From a virus: a stretch of DNA of 28,685 nt. Positions 1 through 6,642 of the stretch are shown here, piece after piece. The stretch lies in IMG/VR virus record IMGVR_UViG_2162886007_000025, positions 1 to 28,685 of that record; one strand, written 5' to 3'. A program made the translations under genes and the position numbers. Position 1 is the first letter of the stretch. Every line of letters begins with the position of its first letter. The notes below the pieces were generated by a model. The model was not told the DNA's origin and did no database searches. It was given only the letters and a program-made list of their open reading frames with translations.

Positions 1-141
1 ATGCTTGACGATCTTCTGCGTTGACGTGATAGCCGTATTGCTGCCTACAAGCGCATACTCGCCGGATTCGTAGACTAGGAATTGGCCGGGTTTGAATTGT
101 GCTGGCGATCCTTCTTCCCACTTGATTATCACTGCGATCAT
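1..141 (-). CDS. Hypothetical protein, N-terminal part (runs off left edge)
   Basis: Only the first 47 codons are in the window; the product begins MIAVIIKWEEGSPAQFKPGQ and continues past the left edge with no stop. The ATG overlaps the TGA of the upstream membrane-protein gene (ATGA), the same coupling used throughout this leftward arm. A purine-rich stretch (GGGTGGGG) lies upstream. The visible part is hydrophilic after a short hydrophobic start and resembles no family I recognise. The start is well supported; the function is unknown. Confidence 0.6.
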   Translation of the reverse strand, partial: MIAVIIKWEEGSPAQFKPGQFLVYESGEYALVGSNTAITSTQKIVKH

Positions 142-305
142 AACGCCCCACCCGAAAATTGATAAAACCCGAAAGCAAATACTGCCATCACGAACGTAGC
201 AGTGAGCCAGATTATGGTCGTGATTCTGACGCCGATCAGCAGCGAGCTGAAGACGAACAGAGCAGCCATCACTACGACGATTAGGAATATGCCTAGATAA
301 AACAT
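138..305 (-). CDS. Small two-helix membrane protein (55 aa)
   Basis: Product starts MFYLGIFLIVVVMAALFVFS. It has one hydrophobic segment at about residues 2-26 and a second at about 30-50, with few charges, so it should be an inner-membrane hairpin protein. A strong Shine-Dalgarno AGGAGG precedes the ATG. Its stop overlaps the next start (ATGA). Size and topology would fit a class II holin or a superinfection-exclusion-type protein, but it lies far from the endolysin and nothing specific supports either role. Confidence 0.65.
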   Translation of the reverse strand: MFYLGIFLIVVVMAALFVFSSLLIGVRITTIIWLTATFVMAVFAFGFYQFSGGAL

Positions 306-323
306 GGTGCGCCCCTCCTATTA

Positions 324-482
324 TCAGTCAACAATTAGGTTGATAGATACGAAAATGATAGCCGTTACCAATATCGAGATACCCCACGATATAGCGGCAT
401 GCGTGTAACCGTGCGACTGCGCTGTAAACATGAACAGTCCAGCGAAAACAGCCGCAAGCATTGCAAAACCTAAATACTTCAT
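324..482 (-). CDS. Small two-helix membrane protein (52 aa)
   Basis: The ATG at 482 is preceded by GGAGGTGGAT and gives MKYLGFAMLAAVFAGLFMFT, a hydrophobic segment at about residues 3-20. A polar SHGYTH turn and a second hydrophobic segment at about 30-50 follow. A longer reading frame extends upstream but has no ribosome-binding site, so the internal start is chosen. It sits between the A1-like gene and another small membrane protein. Family unknown; a holin-like or membrane-exclusion role is possible but unsupported. Confidence 0.65.
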   Translation of the reverse strand: MKYLGFAMLAAVFAGLFMFTAQSHGYTHAAISWGISILVTAIIFVSINLIVD

Positions 483-515
483 ATCCACCTCCGTTATTTG
501 TATTTTTGGATGGTA

Positions 516-536
516 GACCGCGTGGTTAGCGCGGTC
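516..536 (-). other. Stable intergenic hairpin without U-tract
   Basis: Perfect 7-bp inverted repeat GACCGCG / CGCGGTC with a 7-nt loop, 9 nt past the stop of the A1-like gene in the leftward direction. No T-run follows on either strand, so it is not a classical intrinsic terminator. It could be an RNA-processing or 3'-end-protecting structure. Confidence 0.5.
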
Positions 537-544
537 AAGCATTA

Positions 545-2023
545 TCAGCGAAAGAATTTGCCTGACACACAATGCAAAAGCGCCCTTTTACCGTTTGCGT
601 ACACAATACAATGCGTATGGTGCCAGGATGACGGCGAATCCTCGTTGTATCCCATCTTTAGCTTGCTTGTTGTGCCGACGCAGTAAGCACCATCGATGAT
701 CGCAGGAGAGTGGCTGTGGCCGGTTACTGTGCGAGCGCCGATATTGCTAAATCCTTTCGTGCTGCCTCTTGCTCCGTTTGGCCCTCGATGCCCATGGAAG
801 CCTAGCTCGATACCATGACGCGAGAACGATTCGCCTGGTCGCAGCCAGTGGATAGCTTCAGGAGTGGATGCAAGCTTATCAACCCAGTACTTGAATGGGT
901 CAAGATACGAGCCTTCATGAATCGCACGCAACATTGCGGCCTTGGTCTCGTGATAGACCAATGCGTTCTCAAGGTCTAGCGCGTTTTCGTACTTCGATAG
1001 GTATTGCGTGAAGTGTTCGTTGTGGTTTGATCCCACCATGACGATCTCAGGCGCCCACTTCGAGATGCGGTCTAGGATCTTGGCCGTTACCTTCAGCTCA
1101 GACAGAATGCTGTTCTGCTTGGTGATGTGCAACTTGAATCGCTCGAAATAGCCTGAGTGGTGCGAGGCAGAGGAGAAGTCCAGCGCGTCATGCAGGCACA
1201 CAGATTTAGGCTTGACAGTCAGCGCAAGACGCTCTGTGGCGTCTAGAGCCTTACTGTCTACCTGTCTAGCGTGTAGGTCGCCAAGGATCAATACAGATGC
1301 ATCTTGAGCCAGCTCAGCGCCATGCCTAGAGTACTTAACCATAAGATCAATGAACGAGCCGTCCTTCTCACCCAGTACGTGGCGAAGGTGCGTACCTTTT
1401 CGGTCAACCTCGACAATCACGGCGCCTAGTGTGTGGTGGAATTCGCCTTTCTTACCAGCGTTGGTGTCTGAGTACTGAGGCACAGTGCAGGCGCCAGTGG
1501 TCATCACGAGCTTAGCGTCATCGCCAACCATAGTCGGCACGGACTGAAGCGCGACCTTCGTGTGAGCCAGGATCGCAGAGTCAGTGCCAGATACAGTCAG
1601 CCAGCCTTGCAGCGGGTTAATTGCCGTAGGCTGAACCTTGATGTCAGCCAGCAGAACAACGTCTCGGCACAGCTTGGTGCGCTGGTTGACAATATGCGTA
1701 GTCAGTCGAGCGTCCCACCAGTCATCAGGCGTCTCTTCCTTGCGCGTAGGGTTGCGATAACGCATAGGTAGAACGATCAGCTTGGCGTTATTAGCCTGGC
1801 AGTAGGTATGCAGCGATGCCAGGAACCCGTTGTGCGCCTTTGTAGCGTTGACCGCTGACGTAATGACATAGGTGTCTGCCTGCTCTTGATTGGCCGCTTC
1901 CTGTGCTGGCTCGCTAGCAATCCGCGCCTTCCATCTACGCACAGTCCGCTCATTAATCCCTAGATGATCCGCCGTCTGTTGATTCGTGTAGCCCTGACTC
2001 ATGCACCACTGAAGCTCTTGCAT
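545..2023 (-). CDS. T5 A1-like protein: HTH plus calcineurin-type metallophosphatase
   Basis: The 492-residue product opens with a helix-turn-helix (about 1-36; GYTNQQTADHLGINERTVRR). A long middle region follows, then a metallophosphoesterase core. The metal-binding blocks appear in order: GDLHA at 248-252, HDALD at 278-282, GSNHNE at 331-336, GFHGHRG at 408-414 and TGHSHS at 434-439. This layout matches the T5 A1 pre-early protein and relatives, which are linked to DNA transfer and host DNA breakdown; here the nuclease or phosphatase role is inferred. I chose the ATG at 2023 over the one at 2029 because GAGGG is then 6 nt upstream rather than touching the start codon. The gene lies just beyond a leftward terminator, so it probably has separate expression. 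It could instead be a generic phage metallophosphatase. Confidence 0.7.
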   Translation of the reverse strand: MQELQWCMSQGYTNQQTADHLGINERTVRRWKARIASEPAQEAANQEQADTYVITSAVNATKAHNGFLASLHTYCQANNAKLIVLPMRYRNPTRKEETPDDWWDARLTTHIVNQRTKLCRDVVLLADIKVQPTAINPLQGWLTVSGTDSAILAHTKVALQSVPTMVGDDAKLVMTTGACTVPQYSDTNAGKKGEFHHTLGAVIVEVDRKGTHLRHVLGEKDGSFIDLMVKYSRHGAELAQDASVLILGDLHARQVDSKALDATERLALTVKPKSVCLHDALDFSSASHHSGYFERFKLHITKQNSILSELKVTAKILDRISKWAPEIVMVGSNHNEHFTQYLSKYENALDLENALVYHETKAAMLRAIHEGSYLDPFKYWVDKLASTPEAIHWLRPGESFSRHGIELGFHGHRGPNGARGSTKGFSNIGARTVTGHSHSPAIIDGAYCVGTTSKLKMGYNEDSPSSWHHTHCIVYANGKRALLHCVSGKFFR

Positions 2024-2067
2024 TTTCATCCCTCAACCGATCTTGTGTAAATCCATTATGCAATGAA

Positions 2068-2087
2068 AAGGCCCTGTTGCGGGCCTT
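2068..2087 (-). terminator. Intrinsic terminator, leftward
   Basis: Perfect 7-bp stem AAGGCCC / GGGCCTT with loop GCAACA, followed on the minus strand by TTC after the stem's own TT. It lies between the DUF6378-like gene and the A1-like gene and should reduce read-through into the latter. Confidence 0.65.
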
Positions 2088-2120
2088 GATTGAATTTTTA
2101 GCGCTGCTCGTTGTATTCGG

Positions 2121-2633
2121 TCATTTGGCTGTGCTCGTTGGGCTTAGGCGGTAGGCTGTAATTCCATGCCAGTGTTCGGCACCGCATGGATCCCCGTCTC
2201 TTGATTTGAAGTCGCCCATAGTAAGCGCAGGAATTGAATAAGCCTCGTCGCCATCGGTGTATCTGACATCTACCAGAACGCCTTTCGCAACCGGTGATGA
2301 ATCGTCTCCATTCCATTCAAGCCATGCGCTGGCTACTTCCTTCTCCTCTAGCTGCCCACACTGCTCACTAGCTGCCTCAGCGTACAGTGACGCATAGGCC
2401 ACGAAATCAAGCGCGGAGTCATGATGGTATTGGTCTGGGTTTTGCGCCTGCCTGACGAGCTTCAGGAGGCTTAGAATAAGCCAGCCGTCCGACTCTTCCA
2501 GCATGCTGCCAGTGATGCAGTTGAATGCGCTTACGGTTGCAGCCATCGACCGCTCACCAGTCGGCTTGTCGTACTGCTTGCCGCGCTCAGCCTGAACGTC
2601 GATTGCTGCCTGTAGGAATTCTGTGGATTTCAT
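2121..2633 (-). CDS. DUF6378-like phage protein
   Basis: 170 residues. The N-terminal part (about 1-92) has the block ERGKQYDKPTGERSMA, then DGWLILSLLKLVRQAQ and HHDSALDFVAYASLYA, which I associate with the DUF6378 family of small phage early proteins. The helical DxxxY-type pattern recalls MazG-like folds, but catalytic acids are not obvious. The C-terminal part (about 105-165) is a separate WNGDD...VDVRYTDGDE region seen in other phage proteins, so this may be a fusion. GAAGGGG lies 8 nt before the ATG, and the start overlaps the TGA of the upstream membrane gene. Confidence 0.65.
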   Translation of the reverse strand: MKSTEFLQAAIDVQAERGKQYDKPTGERSMAATVSAFNCITGSMLEESDGWLILSLLKLVRQAQNPDQYHHDSALDFVAYASLYAEAASEQCGQLEEKEVASAWLEWNGDDSSPVAKGVLVDVRYTDGDEAYSIPALTMGDFKSRDGDPCGAEHWHGITAYRLSPTSTAK

Positions 2634-2788
2634 TTTGAAGACCCCTTCTGTACCGCTTCCTTGATCTCATGAAGATAGGTAAGCGCGAAAAATACGCAAA
2701 ACCCGACAGCCGGGCTATATGTGATGCCAGCAGACAAACCTAGCAAGGCAAGCATTATAAAATCTAGCGCCCACATCAACCACTTCAT
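2630..2788 (-). CDS. Small membrane protein (52 aa)
   Basis: Starts MKWLMWALDFIMLALLGLSA and has hydrophobic segments at about residues 3-20 and 26-40, then a charged tail HEIKEAVQKGSSK. GGAGGACGAGGA directly precedes the ATG. Both ends are coupled: its ATG overlaps the stop of the HTH gene upstream, and its TGA overlaps the next ATG. An inner-membrane protein of unknown role. Confidence 0.6.
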   Translation of the reverse strand: MKWLMWALDFIMLALLGLSAGITYSPAVGFCVFFALTYLHEIKEAVQKGSSK

Positions 2789-2973
2789 TCCTCGTCCTCC
2801 AGATCATCAACGTCTATGTGGGCCTCTAAATACGCGATCTCTTGCAATTTGCGTTGCTCCCTAACCCCTAAATTCCCATCCTCCAATCGACTCTGGCTAA
2901 TCCCTGTGCGGCTGGCGATCAGGCTCATATTCCAGCCGCGATTCTTCATTTCCTTTATGATTCGGTCATGCAT
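2785..2973 (-). CDS. Small HTH (Cro/CI-like) DNA-binding protein (62 aa)
   Basis: Residues about 12-48 (GWNMSLIASRTGISQSRLED) read as a Cro/C1-type helix-turn-helix: a SLIASRTG helix, a turn, then the ISQSRLE recognition helix. A strongly acidic C-terminus (DVDDLEDEE) follows. AGGAAG lies 7 nt before the ATG. It overlaps both neighbours by a few bases. It is likely a small transcriptional regulator within the leftward operon; its target is unknown. Confidence 0.6.
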   Translation of the reverse strand: MHDRIIKEMKNRGWNMSLIASRTGISQSRLEDGNLGVREQRKLQEIAYLEAHIDVDDLEDEE

Positions 2974-3220
2974 GCAGTTCTTCCTTATGGGTTACGTCGA
3001 GCGGGTCTGCAAGTGGCGGCAGTGGTAGCAAATGATTTGGCAGACATAGTGCTTGCTCAACCTTTTCGCCGTCTTGTTTGACGAGAGTATCACCCCTTAC
3101 AAGGATTTCTCCATCAGCCCACTTTTCGATAACTTCAACCATCTTTCCGATATTTACTTGAGTAGCTGCGAACCGAGAACCAACGATCATCGCCAACATC
3201 CTAGGCTGCAACTCGCTCAT
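2966..3220 (-). CDS. Conserved-looking phage hypothetical (84 aa)
   Basis: Start MSELQPRMLAMIVGSRFAAT is chosen because its ATG overlaps the TGA of the upstream gene (ATGA); a longer upstream extension has no ribosome-binding site. The middle (VNIGKMVEVIEKWADGEILV) looks like a small beta-rich fold. The tail carries LPNHLLPLPPLADP, a proline-rich stretch ending near a Cys/Pro motif seen in phage accessory proteins. No function is recognised. Confidence 0.55.
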   Translation of the reverse strand: MSELQPRMLAMIVGSRFAATQVNIGKMVEVIEKWADGEILVRGDTLVKQDGEKVEQALCLPNHLLPLPPLADPLDVTHKEELHA

Positions 3221-3447
3221 GTCCACAGCCCCTGTGCAACCAGATTCTCGTGAACCTCGCCAAGATCCGTGGCGAACTCCAGCTTGGTGCAGAACGCGGC
3301 ACACGCATTCCAGTATTCGTGGCGCGCATTGGTCAGCGCTTCTTTGGCGATGTGTGTAGCGGTTGGGTGCTCGATATCTGCCTGGACGTACGCCATGTGC
3401 GCGGCTTCGAGTGCGATGCGTGCTTGGGTGACTGTGATTGTGCTCAT
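3217..3447 (-). CDS. Hypothetical helical protein (76 aa)
   Basis: The ATG at 3447 has GGGAG 7 nt upstream and gives MSTITVTQARIALEAAHMAY, a mostly alpha-helical, Ala/Glu/His-rich protein with two Cys. The upstream gene's TAA lies within the ribosome-binding region, so the genes abut. An eight-codon longer start is possible but lacks a good binding site. Unknown function. Confidence 0.5.
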   Translation of the reverse strand: MSTITVTQARIALEAAHMAYVQADIEHPTATHIAKEALTNARHEYWNACAAFCTKLEFATDLGEVHENLVAQGLWT

Positions 3448-3449
3448 TG

Positions 3450-3674
3450 TTATCTCCCTATCTGCGCCCAAATAGCGCGTTCGATGTCACTTTGGAACTG
3501 GATCGAGATTAAGTCAAGCGATTCTTTTGAAATTGTTTCGCCTATTTCGTCGGTGCCTGATTCTAGAGCCCACTCAAGCTCGCTGTGGCCGTTTGCGTGT
3601 TCGGTTGCTGGGTGTGTGTGGGCGTAGGCTATATCTGCCTCCAGAGTGAGCCCGAGGATGCTCAGCGTTGGCAT
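3450..3674 (-). CDS. Hypothetical acidic protein (74 aa)
   Basis: Product MPTLSILGLTLEADIAYAHT continues with an acidic, helical second half (ELEWALESGTDEIGE ... SIQFQSDIERAIWAQ). Its ATG shares an A with the upstream TAA (TAATG). Its Shine-Dalgarno GGAG lies inside a 26-bp perfect palindrome, so translation is likely tied to ribosomes finishing the upstream gene. No family recognised. Confidence 0.5.
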   Translation of the reverse strand: MPTLSILGLTLEADIAYAHTHPATEHANGHSELEWALESGTDEIGETISKESLDLISIQFQSDIERAIWAQIGR

Positions 3675-3699
3675 TAAAGATTCTCCGGAGAATCTTTAA
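3674..3699 (-). promoter_or_regulatory. Perfect palindrome sequestering a Shine-Dalgarno site
   Basis: All 26 bases are self-complementary around 3686/3687, with core TTCTCCGGAGAA. In leftward mRNA this can fold as an 11-bp stem with a CCGG loop. It contains the stop codon of the upstream gene and the GGAG of the downstream gene, whose ATG overlaps its edge. This looks like a translational-coupling switch; it could alternatively be a protein-binding site. Confidence 0.6.
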
Positions 3700-4042
3700 G
3701 CGCGTCGGCAATCGCAGTGTCGATATCCTCGTCATCCAGATACTCGAACCATGAATTGGCGTTGTACTCATACTCAGGGTGATAGCTGCCAATGTCGTAG
3801 CTATTTTCACGAAGCCACCGATACCGCTCAGCATCCTTGCGTAGAGATTCATTCTCTGCTTTCAGCGATTCGTTGCATGCTTGCCAAACTCGCCAATCGT
3901 GATGTGCAATTTCTCGCGCGTAACCTGGCAGCCCATGCTCATTAAATCTCTCTATTCCGTGTTGCGGCGATCCTTGCCCGATAAACCAGCTGTAGTTGTA
4001 CTTGAACCAATCCTCAAAATCAGCGCGAATTTTCTCACTCAT
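3674..4042 (-). CDS. Phage accessory protein with ERYRWLREN motif (122 aa)
   Basis: The ATG at 4042 has GGAGGGG 4 nt upstream and overlaps the stop of a 28-residue peptide gene; a longer frame start at 4054 is poorer. The product contains FEDWFKYNYSWFIGQG, then WQACNESLKAENESLRKDAERYRWLREN, a short coiled coil ending in a motif very common in phage and prophage hypotheticals. An acidic EDIDTAIADALKDS tail follows. Family is familiar, function unknown. Confidence 0.65.
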   Translation of the reverse strand: MSEKIRADFEDWFKYNYSWFIGQGSPQHGIERFNEHGLPGYAREIAHHDWRVWQACNESLKAENESLRKDAERYRWLRENSYDIGSYHPEYEYNANSWFEYLDDEDIDTAIADALKDSPENL

Positions 4043-4125
4043 ACACCCCTCCAATACCTAATTTTCACCTTAACGGCAGGCATTAAATACACGACTGCGA
4101 ACCATGTGCAAGCGATTATTGGCAT
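4039..4125 (-). CDS. Predicted 28-residue membrane peptide
   Basis: The product starts MPIIACTWFAVVYLMPAVKV and ends with a basic KIRYWRGV tail. It has one hydrophobic segment followed by positive charge, the pattern of a tiny membrane peptide. AGGAG lies 7 nt before the ATG, its start overlaps the end of the upstream gene by 10 bases, and its TGA overlaps the next ATG. The strong binding site and double overlap are the evidence; its size makes it uncertain. Confidence 0.45.
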   Translation of the reverse strand: MPIIACTWFAVVYLMPAVKVKIRYWRGV

Positions 4126-4457
4126 AGCGATTCTCCTAGTGCGGCAGCGGCGCGAACGATAGCCTTTCTTGTGGCAAGGTATGGATCGTATCCGTGCGCT
4201 TCCTGTATGTGCGTTTCAGAAGCTCGAAGCTCGTCATTAGCAACCACCGTGCAATCATCACCAGCGCCAGGATAGATATAGATGCGCATGCCTAGCTTGA
4301 CGGCCAACCGCAACGCATCCCCATCATCATGCTCAGGCTCCCACCGCCTCAGAATAGCCCCATCCTTAGCCAGGTAGTTTGCCCCATCCGAATCAGTCCA
4401 CAGGTCACACTCAATCGCTCTGGCTGCGTTTTTTAGGGTTATGGTTGAGATGGTCAT
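4116..4457 (-). CDS. Phage hypothetical, DDGDALRLA family (113 aa)
   Basis: Contains RRWEPEHDDGDALRLAVKLG and a C-terminal YLATRKAIVRAAAALGESL, both shared in order with the gene immediately upstream, so the two are tandem paralogues. The pattern (W-x-P, DDGDALRLA, ATR-AIV-AAA) is widespread in phage early regions but has no known function. GAGG precedes the ATG, which overlaps the upstream TGA. Confidence 0.65.
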   Translation of the reverse strand: MTISTITLKNAARAIECDLWTDSDGANYLAKDGAILRRWEPEHDDGDALRLAVKLGMRIYIYPGAGDDCTVVANDELRASETHIQEAHGYDPYLATRKAIVRAAAALGESLCQ

Positions 4458-4798
4458 TTGATACCTCGGCCAATTTCGGCGGCTGCTTGTACGATTGCGC
4501 GGCGCGTTGCAGATTCTGGATATCCTCTATGTGGCTGGGTTATCCGGATCTGGTTAGCGCAGTATGGATTTGTCACGACTGATGTATTTTTTTCGTAGGT
4601 GTCGCTATCTCGCTTGCAAACAACACCTAGCTCAAGGTGCATAGCCAATCGCAGAGCGTCACCATCATCACCAAGCGGGTCCCAGTGCTCATGCCTCATG
4701 AATTTAAAGTCGCGAACAGTGCAAAACCTATTGCCAAACCATCTCCACTGGAATCCGCAAGCATTAGCCGCAAGTTCTAGCATCTCTCTATCGTTCAT
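4454..4798 (-). CDS. Phage hypothetical, DDGDALRLA family (114 aa)
   Basis: Start MNDREMLELAANACGFQWRW has GGAGGGG upstream; a longer frame start lacks one. HWDPLGDDGDALRLAMHLEL and ESATRRAIVQAAAEIGRG match the downstream paralogue at 4116-4457. The N-terminal MNDREMLELAA block is typical of full-length members and is missing or altered in the paralogue. It lies just beyond a leftward terminator hairpin. Function unknown. Confidence 0.65.
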   Translation of the reverse strand: MNDREMLELAANACGFQWRWFGNRFCTVRDFKFMRHEHWDPLGDDGDALRLAMHLELGVVCKRDSDTYEKNTSVVTNPYCANQIRITQPHRGYPESATRRAIVQAAAEIGRGIK

Positions 4799-4825
4799 AA
4801 CCCCTCCAAAAATAATCCAAAAAGA

Positions 4826-4846
4826 AAGGCTCACATTAGGAGCCTT
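4826..4846 (-). terminator. Intrinsic terminator within the leftward operon
   Basis: Perfect 7-bp stem AAGGCTC / GAGCCTT with a 7-nt loop, followed on the minus strand by TCTTTTT. It sits between the 40-residue gene and the DDGDALRLA paralogues. No obvious promoter follows, which suggests attenuation or antitermination. Confidence 0.65.
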
Positions 4847-4865
4847 TTGGTGTGCGTGTCAACCA

Positions 4866-4988
4866 CTATTTCTTGCTTTCTGCATGCCTGATTATGTCAG
4901 TACCAAATTGCTGAATTGCTCGACCAATCGCAATCCACAAATTGATCTTAGCAAGCCTGAATTTCTCCCATGCCTCCTGGTGAGTCAT
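4866..4988 (-). CDS. Hypothetical small protein (40 aa)
   Basis: Product begins MTHQEAWEKFRLAKINLWIA and is one amphipathic helix with a basic end (RHAESKK). Its ATG overlaps the upstream TGA (ATGA), with only a weak GGGAAA binding site, so expression probably depends on coupling. It is the last gene before the terminator at 4826. Unknown function. Confidence 0.5.
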   Translation of the reverse strand: MTHQEAWEKFRLAKINLWIAIGRAIQQFGTDIIRHAESKK

Positions 4989-5299
4989 TTCAGTATTTCC
5001 CGCGCCAACTGCTGAATATCGCCCCACAATTGCGATGAGGGCTGATCGTCGTATTGCGACAGCATCTTGGCCAGGCGCACACCGGCTGGCTTGTGGGTGT
5101 CTTGCTTGGCCAGGTAAAGGTTTGTGTCGTACGGAATGCTAGAAAGGTCAGTTAGCAGCTCAATCTCTCGCTCGCCGAACGCTTCAGGGTCTCCGTATTT
5201 AGAAACCACCCTAGCCACGGGCACATCCATTACGTTAGCTGGATACTTCACATGATCAACCACGGTAGCCAATTCCATCTGTCCTGGTAGTGCGTTCAT
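4985..5299 (-). CDS. Hypothetical phage protein (104 aa)
   Basis: Starts MNALPGQMELATVVDHVKYP. It has a mixed alpha/beta composition, and its second half contains IPYDTNLYLAKQDTHKPAGV, a pattern seen in other phage early proteins without known role. AGGAG lies 8 nt upstream, and the ATG overlaps the TGA of the preceding gene. No catalytic motif is visible. Confidence 0.55.
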   Translation of the reverse strand: MNALPGQMELATVVDHVKYPANVMDVPVARVVSKYGDPEAFGEREIELLTDLSSIPYDTNLYLAKQDTHKPAGVRLAKMLSQYDDQPSSQLWGDIQQLAREILK

Positions 5300-5628
5300 T
5301 CCTTTGCTCCTGTTATTTGTTTGGCGCGATCCAATAATTCTTCAGCTTCGTGCTTGCCGTCAACCCAATACTTATTCTCTGGATCGCCTTCATGAATCTC
5401 GTCCTCGTCAACGTACCACTGCAACGACTGCACTAGCTCATCAATCAGGCTCAGGTGAATTGATGTCGTCTCCTGGCAGCGGGTGAAGGTGTCGAGGCGG
5501 GCTTGGTATTCAAGTTCGGTGGAGATGTAGAAGCGATTGACCGCTACATATCGCCCGCTGTATTCGCCCCACTGGACACCCTCAGGCACCGGCCAAATCT
5601 CTTCAAACTTTGCGCGAATGTTGTTCAT
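5296..5628 (-). CDS. Phage accessory protein (110 aa)
   Basis: Starts MNNIRAKFEEIWPVPEGVQW, followed by YISTELEYQARLDTFTRC and a C-terminal WYVDEDEIHEGDPENKYWVD helix. The first half resembles the small FE-IWPVP...YQARWDTF proteins common near phage replication genes; function unknown. A clear GGAGGAAGC precedes the ATG. A 60-bp AT-rich gap upstream breaks the otherwise continuous overlap of genes and might hold a promoter. Confidence 0.6.
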   Translation of the reverse strand: MNNIRAKFEEIWPVPEGVQWGEYSGRYVAVNRFYISTELEYQARLDTFTRCQETTSIHLSLIDELVQSLQWYVDEDEIHEGDPENKYWVDGKHEAEELLDRAKQITGAKE

Positions 5629-5688
5629 GCTTCCTCCAATTGTTATATTATTACAAAAGGCGACTAATAAAATAGGATTGTATACAAG

Positions 5689-5979
5689 TTATTGAATTGT
5701 TGTAGCTTTTTCGATTGCATCTTGTATCACTTTCCATGCGTGATCTGGAATCTGGCCGTTGTCGTTTTCGATGTTCTGGAGTGCATGCAGTAGATCAGGT
5801 GCAGCGGCTATAAGAATTGCATCCTGCTCAGTAAGAACCCATTGATCGTCGTCATGCCAAGACTTACCGCCCTTCCAGTATCCGATAACCCCGCTATCAC
5901 TGGCGATGTAATACTCCTGCTCGTTTACTGCCTGTTCTGCCTTGCGCGCAACCCACGGCCCTTTCGTATACTGACTCAT
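5689..5979 (-). CDS. GPW...AAAPDLL-type phage protein (96 aa)
   Basis: Contains TKGPWVARK near the start, then DAILIAAAPDLLHALQNIEN, the two hallmarks of a very common small phage family of unknown function. Two more copies are in this window (5976-6284 and 12308-12646). ATGA coupling joins it to its neighbour upstream. Confidence 0.7.
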   Translation of the reverse strand: MSQYTKGPWVARKAEQAVNEQEYYIASDSGVIGYWKGGKSWHDDDQWVLTEQDAILIAAAPDLLHALQNIENDNGQIPDHAWKVIQDAIEKATTIQ

Positions 5980-6284
5980 ACATTGCCTCCACTAGCCCGC
6001 TCAATCGCCCTATGCGCCATCTCAAACGCCTCCTTGATCGGTATTGCGTCGGGGCCGGAGTTGGTTATGGCTAGGAGGGCTGATAGTAGGTCTGGTGCGG
6101 CGCAGATCAGCCGAACGTTTGCGGTGAGTTTCGAGGCGCCCACGTACTGATCATTCATGTGACTAGTAGATCCGTGAACAGTGCAGACGGTTGCGTGGCT
6201 GCTATCGTCGATCCGAACATTTATCAGAATGTCATTCTCTGTTCTGGTCGAGTAGTCCCATGGACCGATTGTGTGCGCAGTCAT
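5976..6284 (-). CDS. GPW...AAPDLL-type phage protein (102 aa)
   Basis: Starts MTAHTIGPWDYS and has NVRLICAAPDLLSALLAITN, aligning with the adjacent paralogue downstream. The ATG at 6284 has AGGA about 9 nt upstream and overlaps the TGA of the 58-residue gene. A TTG two codons upstream is possible but less likely. Function unknown. Confidence 0.65.
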   Translation of the reverse strand: MTAHTIGPWDYSTRTENDILINVRIDDSSHATVCTVHGSTSHMNDQYVGASKLTANVRLICAAPDLLSALLAITNSGPDAIPIKEAFEMAHRAIERASGGNV

Positions 6285-6457
6285 TTGCAATCATCCTGAA
6301 GTTCACGATTAGCCGCAATAAGCTCATCATTGCGACGCTCAAGGTATTCGTTCTCGCAAATAAGATCAAGCAAATCCTTGGCTGGAATATTTGCAGTGTT
6401 CCAGCCTCTGGCAATCCGGTCAAGCGCCTTCATTTTTATATCTTCTCGCTTGCTCAT
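6281..6457 (-). CDS. Hypothetical coiled-coil protein (58 aa)
   Basis: Starts MSKREDIKMKALDRIARGWN and ends in a charged helix (ICENEYLERRNDELIAANRE) typical of a short coiled coil. GAGGG lies about 9 nt before the ATG. Its TGA overlaps the next ATG. Small and unknown, but the binding site and overlap make it likely to be real. Confidence 0.6.
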   Translation of the reverse strand: MSKREDIKMKALDRIARGWNTANIPAKDLLDLICENEYLERRNDELIAANRELQDDCK

Positions 6458-6468
6458 CTTCGAATCCC

Positions 6469-6642
6469 TCAGTAAAAATCAACAAACTTTTCACCTTTAT
6501 TACCAATCTCGCTCGTCTTCTCAAACTCACTCACCAGCGCCCCCACAATAGGCTTATGGTCGTCGAATCCTGTAGCGAGTGGTAGGTCGCCGTGTTTTTC
6601 GTAGATGGCGATTAGGAGGGGGAGTAGGTCGGTTATGGTCAT
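6469..6642 (-). CDS. Small phage protein, (S/T)-ELI-L family (57 aa)
   Basis: Starts MTITDLLPLLIAIYEKHGDL followed by PLATGFDDHKPI, the common phage pattern of a short helix, a GD(L)P turn and a strand. A distant paralogue lies at 18518-18700 on the other arm. AAGGA precedes the ATG, which overlaps the stop of the GIY-YIG gene. Function unknown. Confidence 0.6.
   Translation of the reverse strand: MTITDLLPLLIAIYEKHGDLPLATGFDDHKPIVGALVSEFEKTSEIGNKGEKFVDFY

Noticed and set aside
5629-5688. AT-rich gap with TATAAC and TTGTAT on the minus strand, considered as an internal promoter
   Set aside because: No pair of -35/-10 elements with acceptable spacing and match; left unassigned.
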